From assembly GCA_004297725.1 (NCBI GenBank), contig SCUS01000059.1:25367-89366 (forward strand): 64,000 bases of DNA, read 5' to 3'. Below are positions 16,023 to 24,556 of this stretch, piece by piece. Position 1 is the first letter of the stretch. Every line of letters starts with the position of its first letter. Source of the DNA: Myxococcaceae bacterium. GTDB taxonomy: Bacteria > Myxococcota_A > Polyangia > Polyangiales > Ga0077539. The position numbers and the translations under genes are program-made. Below the pieces are notes generated by a model, which did not search any database, was not told where the DNA came from, and saw nothing but the letters and a program-made list of their open reading frames with translations.

Positions 16023-19000
16023 TCACCCCCGCGCGTACCCGTCGAGCCACTGCAGCCTCGCCTTCGCCCCGTTCTTCTCCCAGAGCGCCCTCGACCGCGT
16101 CAGCGCCTCGTCCCGCTCCCGCCCCGCGGGCATCACGTGCAGCGCCAGCAGCGCCTCCGCGTGCGCCGCCTCGCCGCGCTGCCCGTCCTCGCGCGCCAGG
16201 CCGAGCGCCTCGCGCCACCGCGCGCCCGCCGTCGTCGTGTCGCCGCTCGACCACGCGAGCAGCCCCGCCCAGCGCGTCGCCAGCACCCGCCCCACGGGCT
16301 GCATCTTCGCCCAGCGCTGCGTGCGCGCCACCGCCGCCGCGAACCTCCCCCGGTCGAGCCCCGCGCGCTGCGCCGCCAGGAAGACCTCCAGCGTGCCCTC
16401 CCACAGGTGCACCGCCGTCGACGGAATCGCCCGCTCGGTGCCGACGCCGTGCAGCGCCTCGTCGGCGAGCGCCACGGCCTCCTCGAGGCGGCCCTCCCCG
16501 AGGTGCACGGCCGCCTGCATCGCCTGGTTGAGCGACCGCACCAGCGCGTCGGCCCGGTCGGGGTGCCTCCCCAGCGTCGCCAGCGCGGCCTTCGCGGCGG
16601 GCCGGTCGCCCCCCGAGAGGTGCGCGAAGGCCTCCGTGTGGATGAGCGCCGCCCGCTGCCCGAACATGTCGTCGCCCAGGGCGTCCATGGCCACCGCGAC
16701 GGCGTCCCGCATCGCGTCGATGCGCCCGTCGTACCAGTGCAGCATCGCCAGCACCGAGGTGCAGAGCCCCTCGTCGAGCCGGTCGCCGGTGAAGCGCGTC
16801 TGCGCGATCGCCCCGTCGATGAGCGCCCTCGCCCTCCCCCTCTCGTCGCGGCCCATGCGCCACACCGACTCCAGCAGCGAGGCCGCCGAGCGCCCCCGCC
16901 ACGTCACGCCCTCCTCGCTCAGGGGCGCCGCCGCGGCCGCCCGAGCGCGGTTGAAATAGCGCTGCGCCAGCCCGTCGAGACCGAGCGTCCCCGCGGCGTA
17001 GCCCAGCGCCCCGAGGGCGTCGACGTGCGCGTCGCCCGCGCGCTCGGCCAGGTTCGCCGCCGCGAGGCTGCCGGCCAGCACCCCCGCCCGGTCGCCTCGG
17101 AAGATCGCCACGTGGGCGAGCTTGCCCGCGGCGTGCGCGGCGATGGTGAGCCCCTCCCGGTCGCCTGCGCTCGCTCGCCGCGTCCGCATCCCGTGCTGCA
17201 CCTGCTCCAGCACGTGCCCCAGCAGAAACCTCGCCCGCCGGACGCCGGTCTCCGGCACCCACGGCTCGTAGGGCTCCATCGCCGCGACGAGCCAGCGCTC
17301 GGCCTGCTTGAAGTCCCCCAGCACGAAGCTCGCGTCGCCCGCCTGCCAGCACCAGCGCGCCATGGCGAGCCGGGCCGCGTCGTCGTGAGCCCTGCCCCGG
17401 TGCCACGCGATGGCGACCTTCAGGAAGCGGATCGCGTCCGCGAAGGCGCCGTCCCGGTACGAGCGCTCCCCCGCTCGGCCCGCGTGGAAGGCCTCGCGCC
17501 CCGGCTCGCCCGCCTCGCGCCAGTGCATCACCAGGTCGCCGTGGAGCATCCCCAGCTCGGGGTCGCGCTGCAGCGCGGCCTCCAGGGCCTCCGCGGCGCG
17601 GAGGTGAAGCACCCTCCTCCGCTCCGGGGTGAGGTCTCGCCGGGCCGCCTCGCGCAGCTTGTCGTGCACCAGCCTGAAGCGATCGCCCCCGGCCTCCTCC
17701 AGGATCTGTCGGTTGGACAGCTCGCGCAGCGCGTCGATCACCGCGTGCTCGCCGAGGCCCGACACGGCGATGATCACCGCGGTCTCCGCCTCGCGTCCCA
17801 GCACCGCGGCGGACTCCAGCACCGCGCGCTCGTCGGGCGCGAGCCCTCGCAGGCGGCGCCCCACCAGGTCGAGCAGGGAGCCCGGCGAGGGCAGCGCCGC
17901 GGCCCCGCGCTCGTCGAGCAGCCAGCGGCCGTCGAGGTCGCGGCTGAGGAGCCCCTCGGCGATGGCCATGCGCAGGTACTCGGAGACGTAGAAGGGGTTG
18001 CCCTGCGAGCGCTCGGCGAGGAAGTCCACGAGCACGGGCGGCGGCTCGGCGAGCGCGAGCATGTCGGACACCAGCGCGGACACCGAGCGCCCCGCGAGGC
18101 TGTCCACCTTCACCAGCGTCACGGCCTCCGAGGACAGCAGGCGCGGCAGGGTGTCGCCGAGCTCGTCGTCGCGGAAGGTTCCGAGCACCAGCACGCGGTG
18201 CTTCGCGAAGAAGGCCGGGCTCAGCGAGGCCAGCAGGGCGATGGTGAGGTCGTCGGCCCACTGCAGGTCGTCGATGACCAGCATCAGGGGCTCGTCCCTG
18301 GAGACCGCCGCGAGGGTGTCGCGCACCGCCTCGAGCGCTCGCCGCCGCGCGGCCGGCGCGGGCAGCTCCGGCAGCTCGGGCACCGCCGCGAAGCCCGGCA
18401 CCGCCGCGATGGAGGGCTCGTAGTGCGCGAGCACGCGGGCCCAGGTGCCGAGCCATTTCGCAAAGGTCGCCGCGCCCTCGTCGCTGCACCGGTCGGCGAT
18501 CGCCTGGAACAACCCCCGGAGCGGGTGCAGCGCCGACCCCCGGCCCTCGACCCCCGCGTCGATCGTCTGGCCCGGGCGCGACCCGCTCGTCGTCGTGCGT
18601 CCCGGCTCGGGGCCCGAGGCGCGCGGGAGCGACACGCACTCGCCCGCGACCACGAGCATGTTGCTGCGCCCGGCGTGCTGGGCGATCTCCGCGACGATGC
18701 GGGTCTTGCCGACCCCGCTCTGGCCGCCGAGCAGCACGATGCCCCCGCGGCCCTCGCCGAGGTCGCGCAGCCGCTGTTGCAGCGAGGCGATGGTCTCCTC
18801 GCGGCCGATGATCCCTGGGCGGTAGAGGTAGGCCGACGGCTTGACGATGGGGGTCGACAGCCGGGCCTCGCTGCCGTGCCGGCCCCGGGAGATCTCCCAG
18901 AGCGCGCTGGCCACGTCGTCGGCGTGCCCGATGCGCTCCCGCGGCGACTTCGCGAGGAGGCGCATCACCAGGTGGTCGAGCGCGGGGGGAACGCCGTCGA

Positions 19001-19877
19001 CCCGTGCCGAGGGCGGCTCCGGGGGCTGCATGAGGTGCATGCCCACGACCTCCATCGCGGTGCGCCCTACGAAGGGGACGCTCCCGGTGAGGGCCTCGTA
19101 GAGCATGCAGCCGAGGGCGTAGAGGTCGCAGCGGGCGTCGACGCGCTCGCCGGAGATCTGCTCCGGGGCCATGTAGCCGGTGGTGCCGACCATCTGCGCG
19201 CCGACGTCGACCACCTCGCGGCCGGCGGCGCTGTGGGCCGTGGCGACGACGCCGAAGTCCACGAGCACCGGCGTGCCGTCGACCCGAAGGAACACGTTGG
19301 CTGGCTTCAGGTCGCGGTGCACGATGCCCTGCCCGTGGACGAACGCGAGCGGGACGCACAGCCGACGGAAGAGCGTGAGGGTGTCGTCGAGGGTGCCGAG
19401 CGCCGCCGCCGAGCGCGAGGCCCCGCGGGGCACCGACGAGGGGGACGCCCGGCCGGTCGTCGCCGAGACCCTCTGCGAGAGGTCCATGGTGGGGGCGTCG
19501 GCCTCGGAGAGCATCGCGTCGGCGCCGAGGCCCCAGAGCCTGGACAGGTGATCGCGGAGGGTCTCGCCCTCGAGGAGTTCCATCGCGTACCAGGGGCCGA
19601 CGTCGGTGACGCCGACCTCCTCGATGCGAACCACGTCGGGGTGCGCGACCTTCCGCAGCGCCAGCACCTCGCGCCGGATCGACGCCAGCAGGTCGGCGCT
19701 CGTGACCCGCACGGTCTTGAGCGCCACCACCGCGCCCGTCTCCTCGTGGACGGCGCGGTACACCACCCCCATCCCGCCCTGCCCGATCACCCCTTGGACC
19801 CGATACGGCCCGATCTGCGCTGGAATGCTGACAGTCACGGGAACTCGTGACGCTATCACGAAGAGATCACGCGCCAT
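16023..19877 (-). CDS. Ser/Thr protein kinase fused to AAA ATPase and TPR-like regulator
   Basis: A 1284-residue multidomain regulator. The N-terminal Hanks kinase is complete: GQGGMG loop, Lys54, HRDLKPAN (187-194), DFG (207-209) and APEQ. It has an unusual Ser/Ala-rich insert of about 50 residues (112-163). A linker leads to an AAA/STAND-type ATPase with Walker A GGQSGVGKT (384-392) and Walker B LMLVIDDLQWADD, then a long helical TPR-like region to the C-terminus. This architecture is common in myxobacteria, where the kinase is thought to be controlled by the signal-sensing STAND part. The start 19877 gives 22 residues before the kinase; a nearby GTG is also possible. The gene is alone, convergent with comF. 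Confidence 0.9.
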   Translation of the reverse strand: MARDLFVIASRVPVTVSIPAQIGPYRVQGVIGQGGMGVVYRAVHEETGAVVALKTVRVTSADLLASIRREVLALRKVAHPDVVRIEEVGVTDVGPWYAMELLEGETLRDHLSRLWGLGADAMLSEADAPTMDLSQRVSATTGRASPSSVPRGASRSAAALGTLDDTLTLFRRLCVPLAFVHGQGIVHRDLKPANVFLRVDGTPVLVDFGVVATAHSAAGREVVDVGAQMVGTTGYMAPEQISGERVDARCDLYALGCMLYEALTGSVPFVGRTAMEVVGMHLMQPPEPPSARVDGVPPALDHLVMRLLAKSPRERIGHADDVASALWEISRGRHGSEARLSTPIVKPSAYLYRPGIIGREETIASLQQRLRDLGEGRGGIVLLGGQSGVGKTRIVAEIAQHAGRSNMLVVAGECVSLPRASGPEPGRTTTSGSRPGQTIDAGVEGRGSALHPLRGLFQAIADRCSDEGAATFAKWLGTWARVLAHYEPSIAAVPGFAAVPELPELPAPAARRRALEAVRDTLAAVSRDEPLMLVIDDLQWADDLTIALLASLSPAFFAKHRVLVLGTFRDDELGDTLPRLLSSEAVTLVKVDSLAGRSVSALVSDMLALAEPPPVLVDFLAERSQGNPFYVSEYLRMAIAEGLLSRDLDGRWLLDERGAAALPSPGSLLDLVGRRLRGLAPDERAVLESAAVLGREAETAVIIAVSGLGEHAVIDALRELSNRQILEEAGGDRFRLVHDKLREAARRDLTPERRRVLHLRAAEALEAALQRDPELGMLHGDLVMHWREAGEPGREAFHAGRAGERSYRDGAFADAIRFLKVAIAWHRGRAHDDAARLAMARWCWQAGDASFVLGDFKQAERWLVAAMEPYEPWVPETGVRRARFLLGHVLEQVQHGMRTRRASAGDREGLTIAAHAAGKLAHVAIFRGDRAGVLAGSLAAANLAERAGDAHVDALGALGYAAGTLGLDGLAQRYFNRARAAAAAPLSEEGVTWRGRSAASLLESVWRMGRDERGRARALIDGAIAQTRFTGDRLDEGLCTSVLAMLHWYDGRIDAMRDAVAVAMDALGDDMFGQRAALIHTEAFAHLSGGDRPAAKAALATLGRHPDRADALVRSLNQAMQAAVHLGEGRLEEAVALADEALHGVGTERAIPSTAVHLWEGTLEVFLAAQRAGLDRGRFAAAVARTQRWAKMQPVGRVLATRWAGLLAWSSGDTTTAGARWREALGLAREDGQRGEAAHAEALLALHVMPAGRERDEALTRSRALWEKNGAKARLQWLDGYARG

Positions 19878-19982
19878 TGCGGTATTGGCGCGGACGGCGC
19901 GTTCGCGCCCCGGAGAGGGAGCGCGGCGACGAGGTCGATGGGGGGGGAGTGCTGACGGGGAGCGGAAGGAGGCGGCGAGGCT

Positions 19983-20876
19983 TCAGGCGCTGTCGCCGTC
20001 GCCCGCGGTGCGGCGGACCCAGAGCATCGCGTCGGCGCGGCGCTCGCCGGGCGCGAGGTGCTTCGAGAGCACGCCGGTGCGGCGGTAGCCCGCGCCGAGG
20101 AACACGGCCCCGAGCAGGGGGCTGTCCGCCGGGGTCATGGCGAAGGTGCAGCCGATGTCGCGCGCCTTGAGGGCCTCGTGGAGCCCGTGCATCGCGCCGG
20201 AGAGCACGCGCGCCTCGTCGGTCTTGGTGGGCACCATCGGGATCTGGACGTAGGCGTTGCCGAAGGGCTCCTGGAGCTCGGCGGTGACGACCTGCGAGGT
20301 GGTGCGCCCGCGGCCGACGACGTGCAGCCGGTCGCCCGAGCGCAGGAAGCGCTCGTCGAACCACGCCGCGGTCTTGCGGTTGCGCGCCGGGGCGATGCCC
20401 TGGGCGGTGGCCTGGAGGTCGTTGAGCACCTCGATCTTGAGGCCCTTCACGGCGGTGATCTCGGCCACCAGCTTGCGCGCCTGGACGAGCACCTTCTCGG
20501 CGGCGGCGGTGTCGGCGGGCGGCGTGAGGGGCGCGCCGTCCTCGTCGACGAGCGGCGGGTCGCTGAGCACGCGGCCCATCAGGTACGCGTCGGAGCGCTT
20601 GTAGTACCCGGGGATGGAGCCCTCGCGGGCGAACCCGACCTTGGCCCAGCCGAGGCTCTCCTCCTTCTCGACGAAGGTGTAGATGCGCGCGATGCCCTCG
20701 CGCCGTGCGAGCTCGTCGAGGCGCTGCTGCTTCAGGGGGAAGTTGCCGGCGAGGAAGTCCACCAGGCGCGCGGTGCGCTGTCGGCGGTTGACGATGAGGC
20801 TGACGTGGATGCCCTCCCGTCGATACGAAACCTCTTCGATGACGGACCGTGGGCTCGTCTGGATCTGCATGGACAT
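19983..20876 (-). CDS. GNAT-like acyltransferase resembling beta-lysine acetyltransferase AblB
   Basis: A 297-residue protein. The N-terminal half (to about residue 110) ends in WAKVGFAREGSIPGYYKRSDAYLMGRVL, the pattern seen at the acetyl-CoA-binding end of AblB-type N-acetyltransferases. The C-terminal half (IQIPMVPTKTDEARVLSGAM-like segment through FLGAGYRRTGVLSKHL) looks like a second, more divergent GNAT domain. AblB makes the osmolyte N-epsilon-acetyl-beta-lysine together with the lysine 2,3-aminomutase AblA, which is not nearby, so that pathway is unproven. The start is set at ATG 20876; GTG 20888 and ATG 20870 are alternatives. A promoter-like sequence lies about 70 bases upstream. Confidence 0.6.
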   Translation of the reverse strand: MSMQIQTSPRSVIEEVSYRREGIHVSLIVNRRQRTARLVDFLAGNFPLKQQRLDELARREGIARIYTFVEKEESLGWAKVGFAREGSIPGYYKRSDAYLMGRVLSDPPLVDEDGAPLTPPADTAAAEKVLVQARKLVAEITAVKGLKIEVLNDLQATAQGIAPARNRKTAAWFDERFLRSGDRLHVVGRGRTTSQVVTAELQEPFGNAYVQIPMVPTKTDEARVLSGAMHGLHEALKARDIGCTFAMTPADSPLLGAVFLGAGYRRTGVLSKHLAPGERRADAMLWVRRTAGDGDSA

Positions 20877-20948
20877 CGCGCAGTGCACCCCGCTGCCGAA
20901 GCCCGCAGGGGAGGCGTCTCCCCGGAGCCGCGGCTGCTGTTCCGCGCC

Positions 20949-20977
20949 TGTCTAGTCAAGGGCTTTTGTGAAGTCAA
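20949..20977 (-). promoter_or_regulatory. Putative housekeeping-sigma promoter for the AblB-like gene
   Basis: In an AT-richer patch, minus-strand TTGACT (20977-20972) and TAGACA (20954-20949) are separated by 17 bases. This matches the -35 and, more loosely, the -10 of a sigma-70 class promoter. Transcription would start near 20942, about 65 bases before the chosen start. An additional TTGAC/GTCAA inverted pair at 20973-20989 could be an operator. It is called by eye only. Confidence 0.35.
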
Positions 20978-21128
20978 CAGGTTTTTGACAGGGTATGTCA
21001 GGCACCTGTGCGCGTGCGCGGAGGCAAAGATTTACATGGACGGTAAAGCCCTCCGTCCGCGGGTGGGGCGGAGGAGCTACGTCGGGGGGGATTGGGAGTG
21101 ACGGGGGGAGAGAGAGGCTACGAGCGGC

Positions 21129-23147
21129 TCAGCGCGCGGCGGGCGCCGCGAGGGCGGCGTCGATGCGGCGCTGGAATTCCTCGAAGGGCAGGGCGCCCGC
21201 GAAGAACTTGCCGTTGATGAAGAAGGCCGGGGTGCCGATCTGGGCGCCCGAGGCGTCCGCGGCGGCCATGTCGTCGCGCACGCGCGCCTGGTGGGTGTGG
21301 CCGTCGAGGGCCGCGCGGAAGCGGGCCATGTCGAGCCCCTGCTCCTGGGCGTAGCGCTCGAGGTCGGCGCGCTCGATGTGCTGCTGGTTCTCGAACAGGT
21401 GGTCGTGGAAGCGCCAGAACCCCTGGTTGCCGCGCTGCGCGAACGCCTCCTGGGCGGCCTCCGCGGCGAGCATGGCGTTGTTGTGGAAGGGGAGGGGGTA
21501 GTCACGCCACACGAAGCGCACCTGGGTGGGGTAGCGCTGGCGGATCTGGGCGATCTGCGACGCGACGCGCGAGCAGAACGGGCACTGGTAGTCCGAGAAG
21601 TGCTGGATGACGACGCGGGCGTTGGCCGGGCCGAAGCTCGGGGCGCGGGGGTTGTCACGCACGGTGTAGACGCGGTTCTCGTCCTCGGCGGGGGCCGCCG
21701 GGGTGGGGGCCGCCGCCGCCGCGCCGCCGCCGGTGCGGCGGATGGTGGTGTCGGCCTCGGCCATCATGCGCTCATAGAGGTTGGCGCGCGTGGTGCCGGG
21801 GTGCGACCGCATGAACTCCTCGGCCTTGGTCTTGACCTCGTCGATGAGGCGGACGAAGGCGTCCTCGGGCTGCGCGCCCACGAGGCGGCGGCCGTTGATG
21901 AAGAAGTGCGGGGTGCCATTGGCCTCGAGCTGCTGCGCGAGGTTGTGGTCGGCGTCGATCGCGGGGATGTGCGTGTGGGCGCTCATCGCGGCGTTGTAGC
22001 GGGCCATGTTCAGGTTGGCCTGCTGGGCGTACCGGTCGAGGTCCGGCCGGTCGAGGGCGGTCTGGTTCTGGAACAGGATGCCGTGCATCTGCCAGAAGCC
22101 GGCGTTGCCGCGCTGGGCGAAGGCTTCCATGGCGAGCTCGGCGGCGGGCCGGGCCTTGTCGTGGAAGGGGAGCGGCTCGTTCTTCCACACGATGCGGATG
22201 TCGTTGCCGTAGCGGGTGCGCAGCGCGTCCATGGTGGGGTTCACGCGCGAGCAGAAGGGGCACTGGAAGTCCGAGAAGACGACCACGGTGACGAGGGCGG
22301 TGTTGGGGCCCTGCACCGGCGAGTTGCCCACCGGAACGCGGAGGACCTGCGCCGGATCGGGCTCGGCCGGGCGCTGCTGCGGCTGCTGCGGCTGCGCGGG
22401 CGCCTCACCCGGGACGGGGTCGGCGACCATGTTGGCGTACACGCGGTTGCGCGGCTGGATGGTGCGCGCGCGGGCGAGCACCTGGTCGATGACGGTCTTG
22501 AACCGGTCGAAGGGCTGGGCGCCGGTGACCTGGGTGCCGTTGATGAAGAAGTTCGGCGTGCCCTGCGCGCCGACGGCCTGGGCGAGCGCCTTGTCGCGGT
22601 CGATGGAGGCCACGTGGGTGTGGTTGGTCATGGCGGTGCGGAAGCGCGCCATGTTCAGGCCGACCTGCTGGGCGAGGCGCTCCAGGGTGGCGGTGTCGAG
22701 GTTCTGCTGGTTCTGGTAGAGCAGCCCGTGCATCTGCCAGAACTTGGCGTTGCCGCCCTGGGCGAAGGCCTCCATGGCGGCCTCGGCCGCGGGGACGGCG
22801 TTGTTGTGGAACGGCAGCGGCGCGTTCTTCCACACGATGCGAACGTCGTTGCCGTACTGCTGGCGGATCTGGTGGAGGGTGTCCTCCACGCGCGTGCAGA
22901 ACGGGCACTGGAAGTCCGAGAACTCCACGATGGTGACGAGCGCGTTGGCGGGGCCTAGCGACGGCGAGTTGCCGACGGGGATCCGCTCGGCGTCGACCAT
23001 GTTGGGTCCGTTGGCGTTGTTGGCGGTGGCCTCGGCGGCGACTTCGCCGCCGGGCTCTGCAGGTGCCTTCGAGCCCGTGATGTTGCCCACCACGAACCCG
23101 AGCACCAGCGCCATGATGATGGAGATGGCAGATGCTCCCTTGCTCAC
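21129..23147 (-). CDS. Membrane-anchored protein with three DsbA-like thioredoxin domains
   Basis: A 672-residue protein: one N-terminal membrane helix (about residues 8-25), a short linker, then three consecutive DsbA/thioredoxin-like domains. Each has a CPFC active site (81-84, 296-299, 522-525), a PLPFHNNA or PLPFHDKA segment and the cis-Pro loop GTPNFFING, GTPHFFING or GTPAFFING. All three look catalytically complete. A role in periplasmic disulfide formation or isomerisation is expected, perhaps of the Cys-rich secreted proteins so common here. Single-domain DsbA is about 190-220 residues, so this is a triplicated chain. The start GTG 23147 has GAGGATCTT directly upstream; longer frames lack this. 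Confidence 0.92.
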   Translation of the reverse strand: MSKGASAISIIMALVLGFVVGNITGSKAPAEPGGEVAAEATANNANGPNMVDAERIPVGNSPSLGPANALVTIVEFSDFQCPFCTRVEDTLHQIRQQYGNDVRIVWKNAPLPFHNNAVPAAEAAMEAFAQGGNAKFWQMHGLLYQNQQNLDTATLERLAQQVGLNMARFRTAMTNHTHVASIDRDKALAQAVGAQGTPNFFINGTQVTGAQPFDRFKTVIDQVLARARTIQPRNRVYANMVADPVPGEAPAQPQQPQQRPAEPDPAQVLRVPVGNSPVQGPNTALVTVVVFSDFQCPFCSRVNPTMDALRTRYGNDIRIVWKNEPLPFHDKARPAAELAMEAFAQRGNAGFWQMHGILFQNQTALDRPDLDRYAQQANLNMARYNAAMSAHTHIPAIDADHNLAQQLEANGTPHFFINGRRLVGAQPEDAFVRLIDEVKTKAEEFMRSHPGTTRANLYERMMAEADTTIRRTGGGAAAAAPTPAAPAEDENRVYTVRDNPRAPSFGPANARVVIQHFSDYQCPFCSRVASQIAQIRQRYPTQVRFVWRDYPLPFHNNAMLAAEAAQEAFAQRGNQGFWRFHDHLFENQQHIERADLERYAQEQGLDMARFRAALDGHTHQARVRDDMAAADASGAQIGTPAFFINGKFFAGALPFEEFQRRIDAALAAPAAR

Positions 23148-23238
23148 AAGATCCTCTGTTCCATGGTCAGTAACCGAAGGAGGCGACGCGCGACGCTGAC
23201 CGTCCTCGCGCGGAGCCTGTGCGGAAGAAGACACTCAT

Positions 23239-23362
23239 GTGCCCGGTGCGCGGGCTCTCCCCGCTCCCTCCACGACGACGCACCGGGCACGTTCGCTGGC
23301 GTCAGTGGTGGGAGTTCCATGGCGCGGCGCGAGCGATGCCCACCGGCGTAACACCCGGTGGG
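23239..23362. other. Two perfect hairpins in a 305-base gene-free stretch
   Basis: Between the triple-DsbA gene and the small secreted protein gene (23148-23452) I see no convincing gene. The stretch holds a 12-bp perfect inverted repeat (23239-23250 with 23279-23290, 28-base loop) and an 8-bp one (23339-23346 with 23355-23362, 8-base loop). Neither is followed by a T-run on either strand. On the minus strand they would lie in the 5' leader of the DsbA-like gene and 3' of the secreted-protein gene, so they could be a leader structure, a processing site or a Rho-assisted terminator. Confidence 0.4.
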
Positions 23363-23452
23363 TCGCGACGCCCGCCATCGCAGCCGACGCCTCGCGGACG
23401 ATCGCCGACCACAGGGTATGGTCGCGCGTCCATGGCGAGGGATCGACTGCGC

Positions 23453-23884
23453 TCAGGCGCTGGGCGGGCGCCACGGAGACCGCGCCTGACCTGCGCGCGG
23501 ACCGCCATGGAACTGCGCCGCCGGGTCGAACACGTCGACCGCCTGCGGGGGGACTTCGAGGGTGTGGCTGATGAGCTCGACGGGCTCGTGGTGCATGTCC
23601 CAGCTACCGCCGTTGGATCGGGGGGCGTCGGGTCGATCGACCTGACAGCCGGGCTGCGTGGGATCGCTGCAGAGCGTCGGGGCCTGGGAGTGGGACGGGA
23701 GCGCGGGGAGGGCCGCGATGAGCGGCTTGGCCGCCTTCACGGGGGAGCTCACCTGGTCGTTGGCCAACGGCAGATGGCTCGCGAGGACCCCGTAGCAACG
23801 GGCCTGCACCTGCTGCGCAGACGCGGCCCCGCCCGTGAGGATCACGGCGAAGGCGACGCAGAGTGCGAGGAGGAGGGAGCGCAT
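23453..23884 (-). CDS. Small secreted protein of unknown function
   Basis: A 143-residue protein with a clear signal peptide (MRSLLLALCVAFAVILTGG, cleavage after ASA) and a mature part with three Cys residues and a Pro-rich tail. No family is recognised. The start is placed at ATG 23884 because the signal peptide begins there; the frame continues upstream without a hydrophobic segment. No good ribosome site is visible. Codon use agrees with the neighbours in the mature part. It lies upstream of the triple DsbA gene on the same strand, so it might be a redox substrate or simply an unrelated gene. Confidence 0.55.
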   Translation of the reverse strand: MRSLLLALCVAFAVILTGGAASAQQVQARCYGVLASHLPLANDQVSSPVKAAKPLIAALPALPSHSQAPTLCSDPTQPGCQVDRPDAPRSNGGSWDMHHEPVELISHTLEVPPQAVDVFDPAAQFHGGPRAGQARSPWRPPSA

Positions 23885-23985
23885 CGGGGGGTGTTTCAGT
23901 CGCACGGAGTAACCGATCGTCGACCGTCGCGCAACCATCGGGCGTGCGGGGCTATTCCGAAACCCCAGGACCCAAAATAGACACA

Positions 23986-24191
23986 GGGGACGCTCCTTCC
24001 GGCCGTAAGCCTTGGAGCGTCCCCTGCGGAGGTACCAACGCCCACCGCGTCACCGCGGAGGGAGCGGGGGCTTACCCGCCGACCTTGGGCACTGAACCTA
24101 CATTGGAGAGACGAGATTGATGATTGCCCATTGTGCGCCTTTACCTCCCGCGGCTATGCCGCAGCCCGAGGGACGCCGGGAGTGATCCCGG
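23986..24191 (+). ncRNA. Candidate structured RNA with five hairpins and complementary loops
   Basis: A dense set of hairpins in DNA lacking a good gene. H1: 11-bp perfect stem (23986-23996 with 24014-24024) with an inner GGC/GCC stem. H2: stem 24041-24049 with 24054-24062, one A-A mismatch, 4-base loop. H3: 24064-24068 with 24075-24079. H4: 24150-24154 with 24158-24162. H5: 24176-24181 with 24186-24191, closed by a GTGA (GNRA) loop. GTAAGCC around the H1 loop (24005-24011) is exactly complementary to GGCTTAC around the H3 loop (24069-24075), suggesting a kissing interaction. The plus strand has a TAGACA -10-like hexamer at 23978-23983. A 21-codon frame (24120-24185) preceded by GGAGAG could be a leader peptide. 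Strand and identity are uncertain; on the minus strand H1 could be a terminator. Confidence 0.4.
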
Positions 24192-24478
24192 TCCACATTC
24201 CGAGCCTTCGAGTGAAGTGGAGCGTCGGTACGCCGCATGCGCCCGCGCTCAGGTTTCGCCGCCAGAAACACTCGCGTGTTCAGGACCATTCCTGGGATCG
24301 ACTTCCACCTGACGACCATCGCGGTCGTTGGCCCCTCATCACCCATGACCGCGTACGCTCTTGCGAAGCGAACCGCGGCATCAGTCGATGACAGGCGCAC
24401 CACGATCAAGCCGACCGTATCACCAGCAGCCTCGTCGCGCCAAGAGACATCACCAACAACCTGTCCCAGGGCGCCCAT
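24098..24478 (-). CDS. Hypothetical or remnant gene
   Basis: A 126-codon frame starting at ATG 24478 with GGAG nine bases upstream. The first 77 residues read like ordinary protein (GLIVVRLSSTDAAVRFARAY, then VVRWKSIPGMVLNTRVFLAA), while the rest is basic and disordered-looking and overlaps the structured region on the other strand. No family is recognised. Codon use is less GC-biased than in neighbours. It may be a decayed or transferred gene, or chance. It is listed because the 720-base stretch 23885-24604 otherwise holds only the RNA candidate and an operator-like site. Confidence 0.3.
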   Translation of the reverse strand: MGALGQVVGDVSWRDEAAGDTVGLIVVRLSSTDAAVRFARAYAVMGDEGPTTAMVVRWKSIPGMVLNTRVFLAAKPERGRMRRTDAPLHSKARNVDRDHSRRPSGCGIAAGGKGAQWAIINLVSPM

Positions 24479-24527
24479 CGAGCATCGCTCCGTGCCTTCT
24501 TCGAGGCCTCGCCCTTGACGAGACAGA

Positions 24528-24556
24528 ATATGTCACGCGATGTGACGGGATATGTC
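24528..24556. promoter_or_regulatory. Operator-like site: direct and inverted repeats
   Basis: Two copies of ATATGTC (24528-24534 and 24550-24556) lie 22 bases apart, two helical turns. Between and overlapping them is the inverted repeat GTCAC/GTGAC (24532-24536 with 24542-24546). The arrangement lies 49 bases before the start of the unknown gene at 24605 and upstream of the minus-strand frame at 24478. It resembles a binding site for a dimeric repressor but no regulator is identified. Confidence 0.3.

Noticed and set aside
16137..19850. Plus-strand open frame of 1237 codons
   Set aside because: Antisense to the complete kinase/ATPase gene; composition is typical of a shadow frame.
23235..23571. 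Small plus-strand frames in the gene-free stretch
   Set aside because: No ribosome sites, Arg/His/Ala-rich translations, and partial overlap with the antisense secreted-protein gene.
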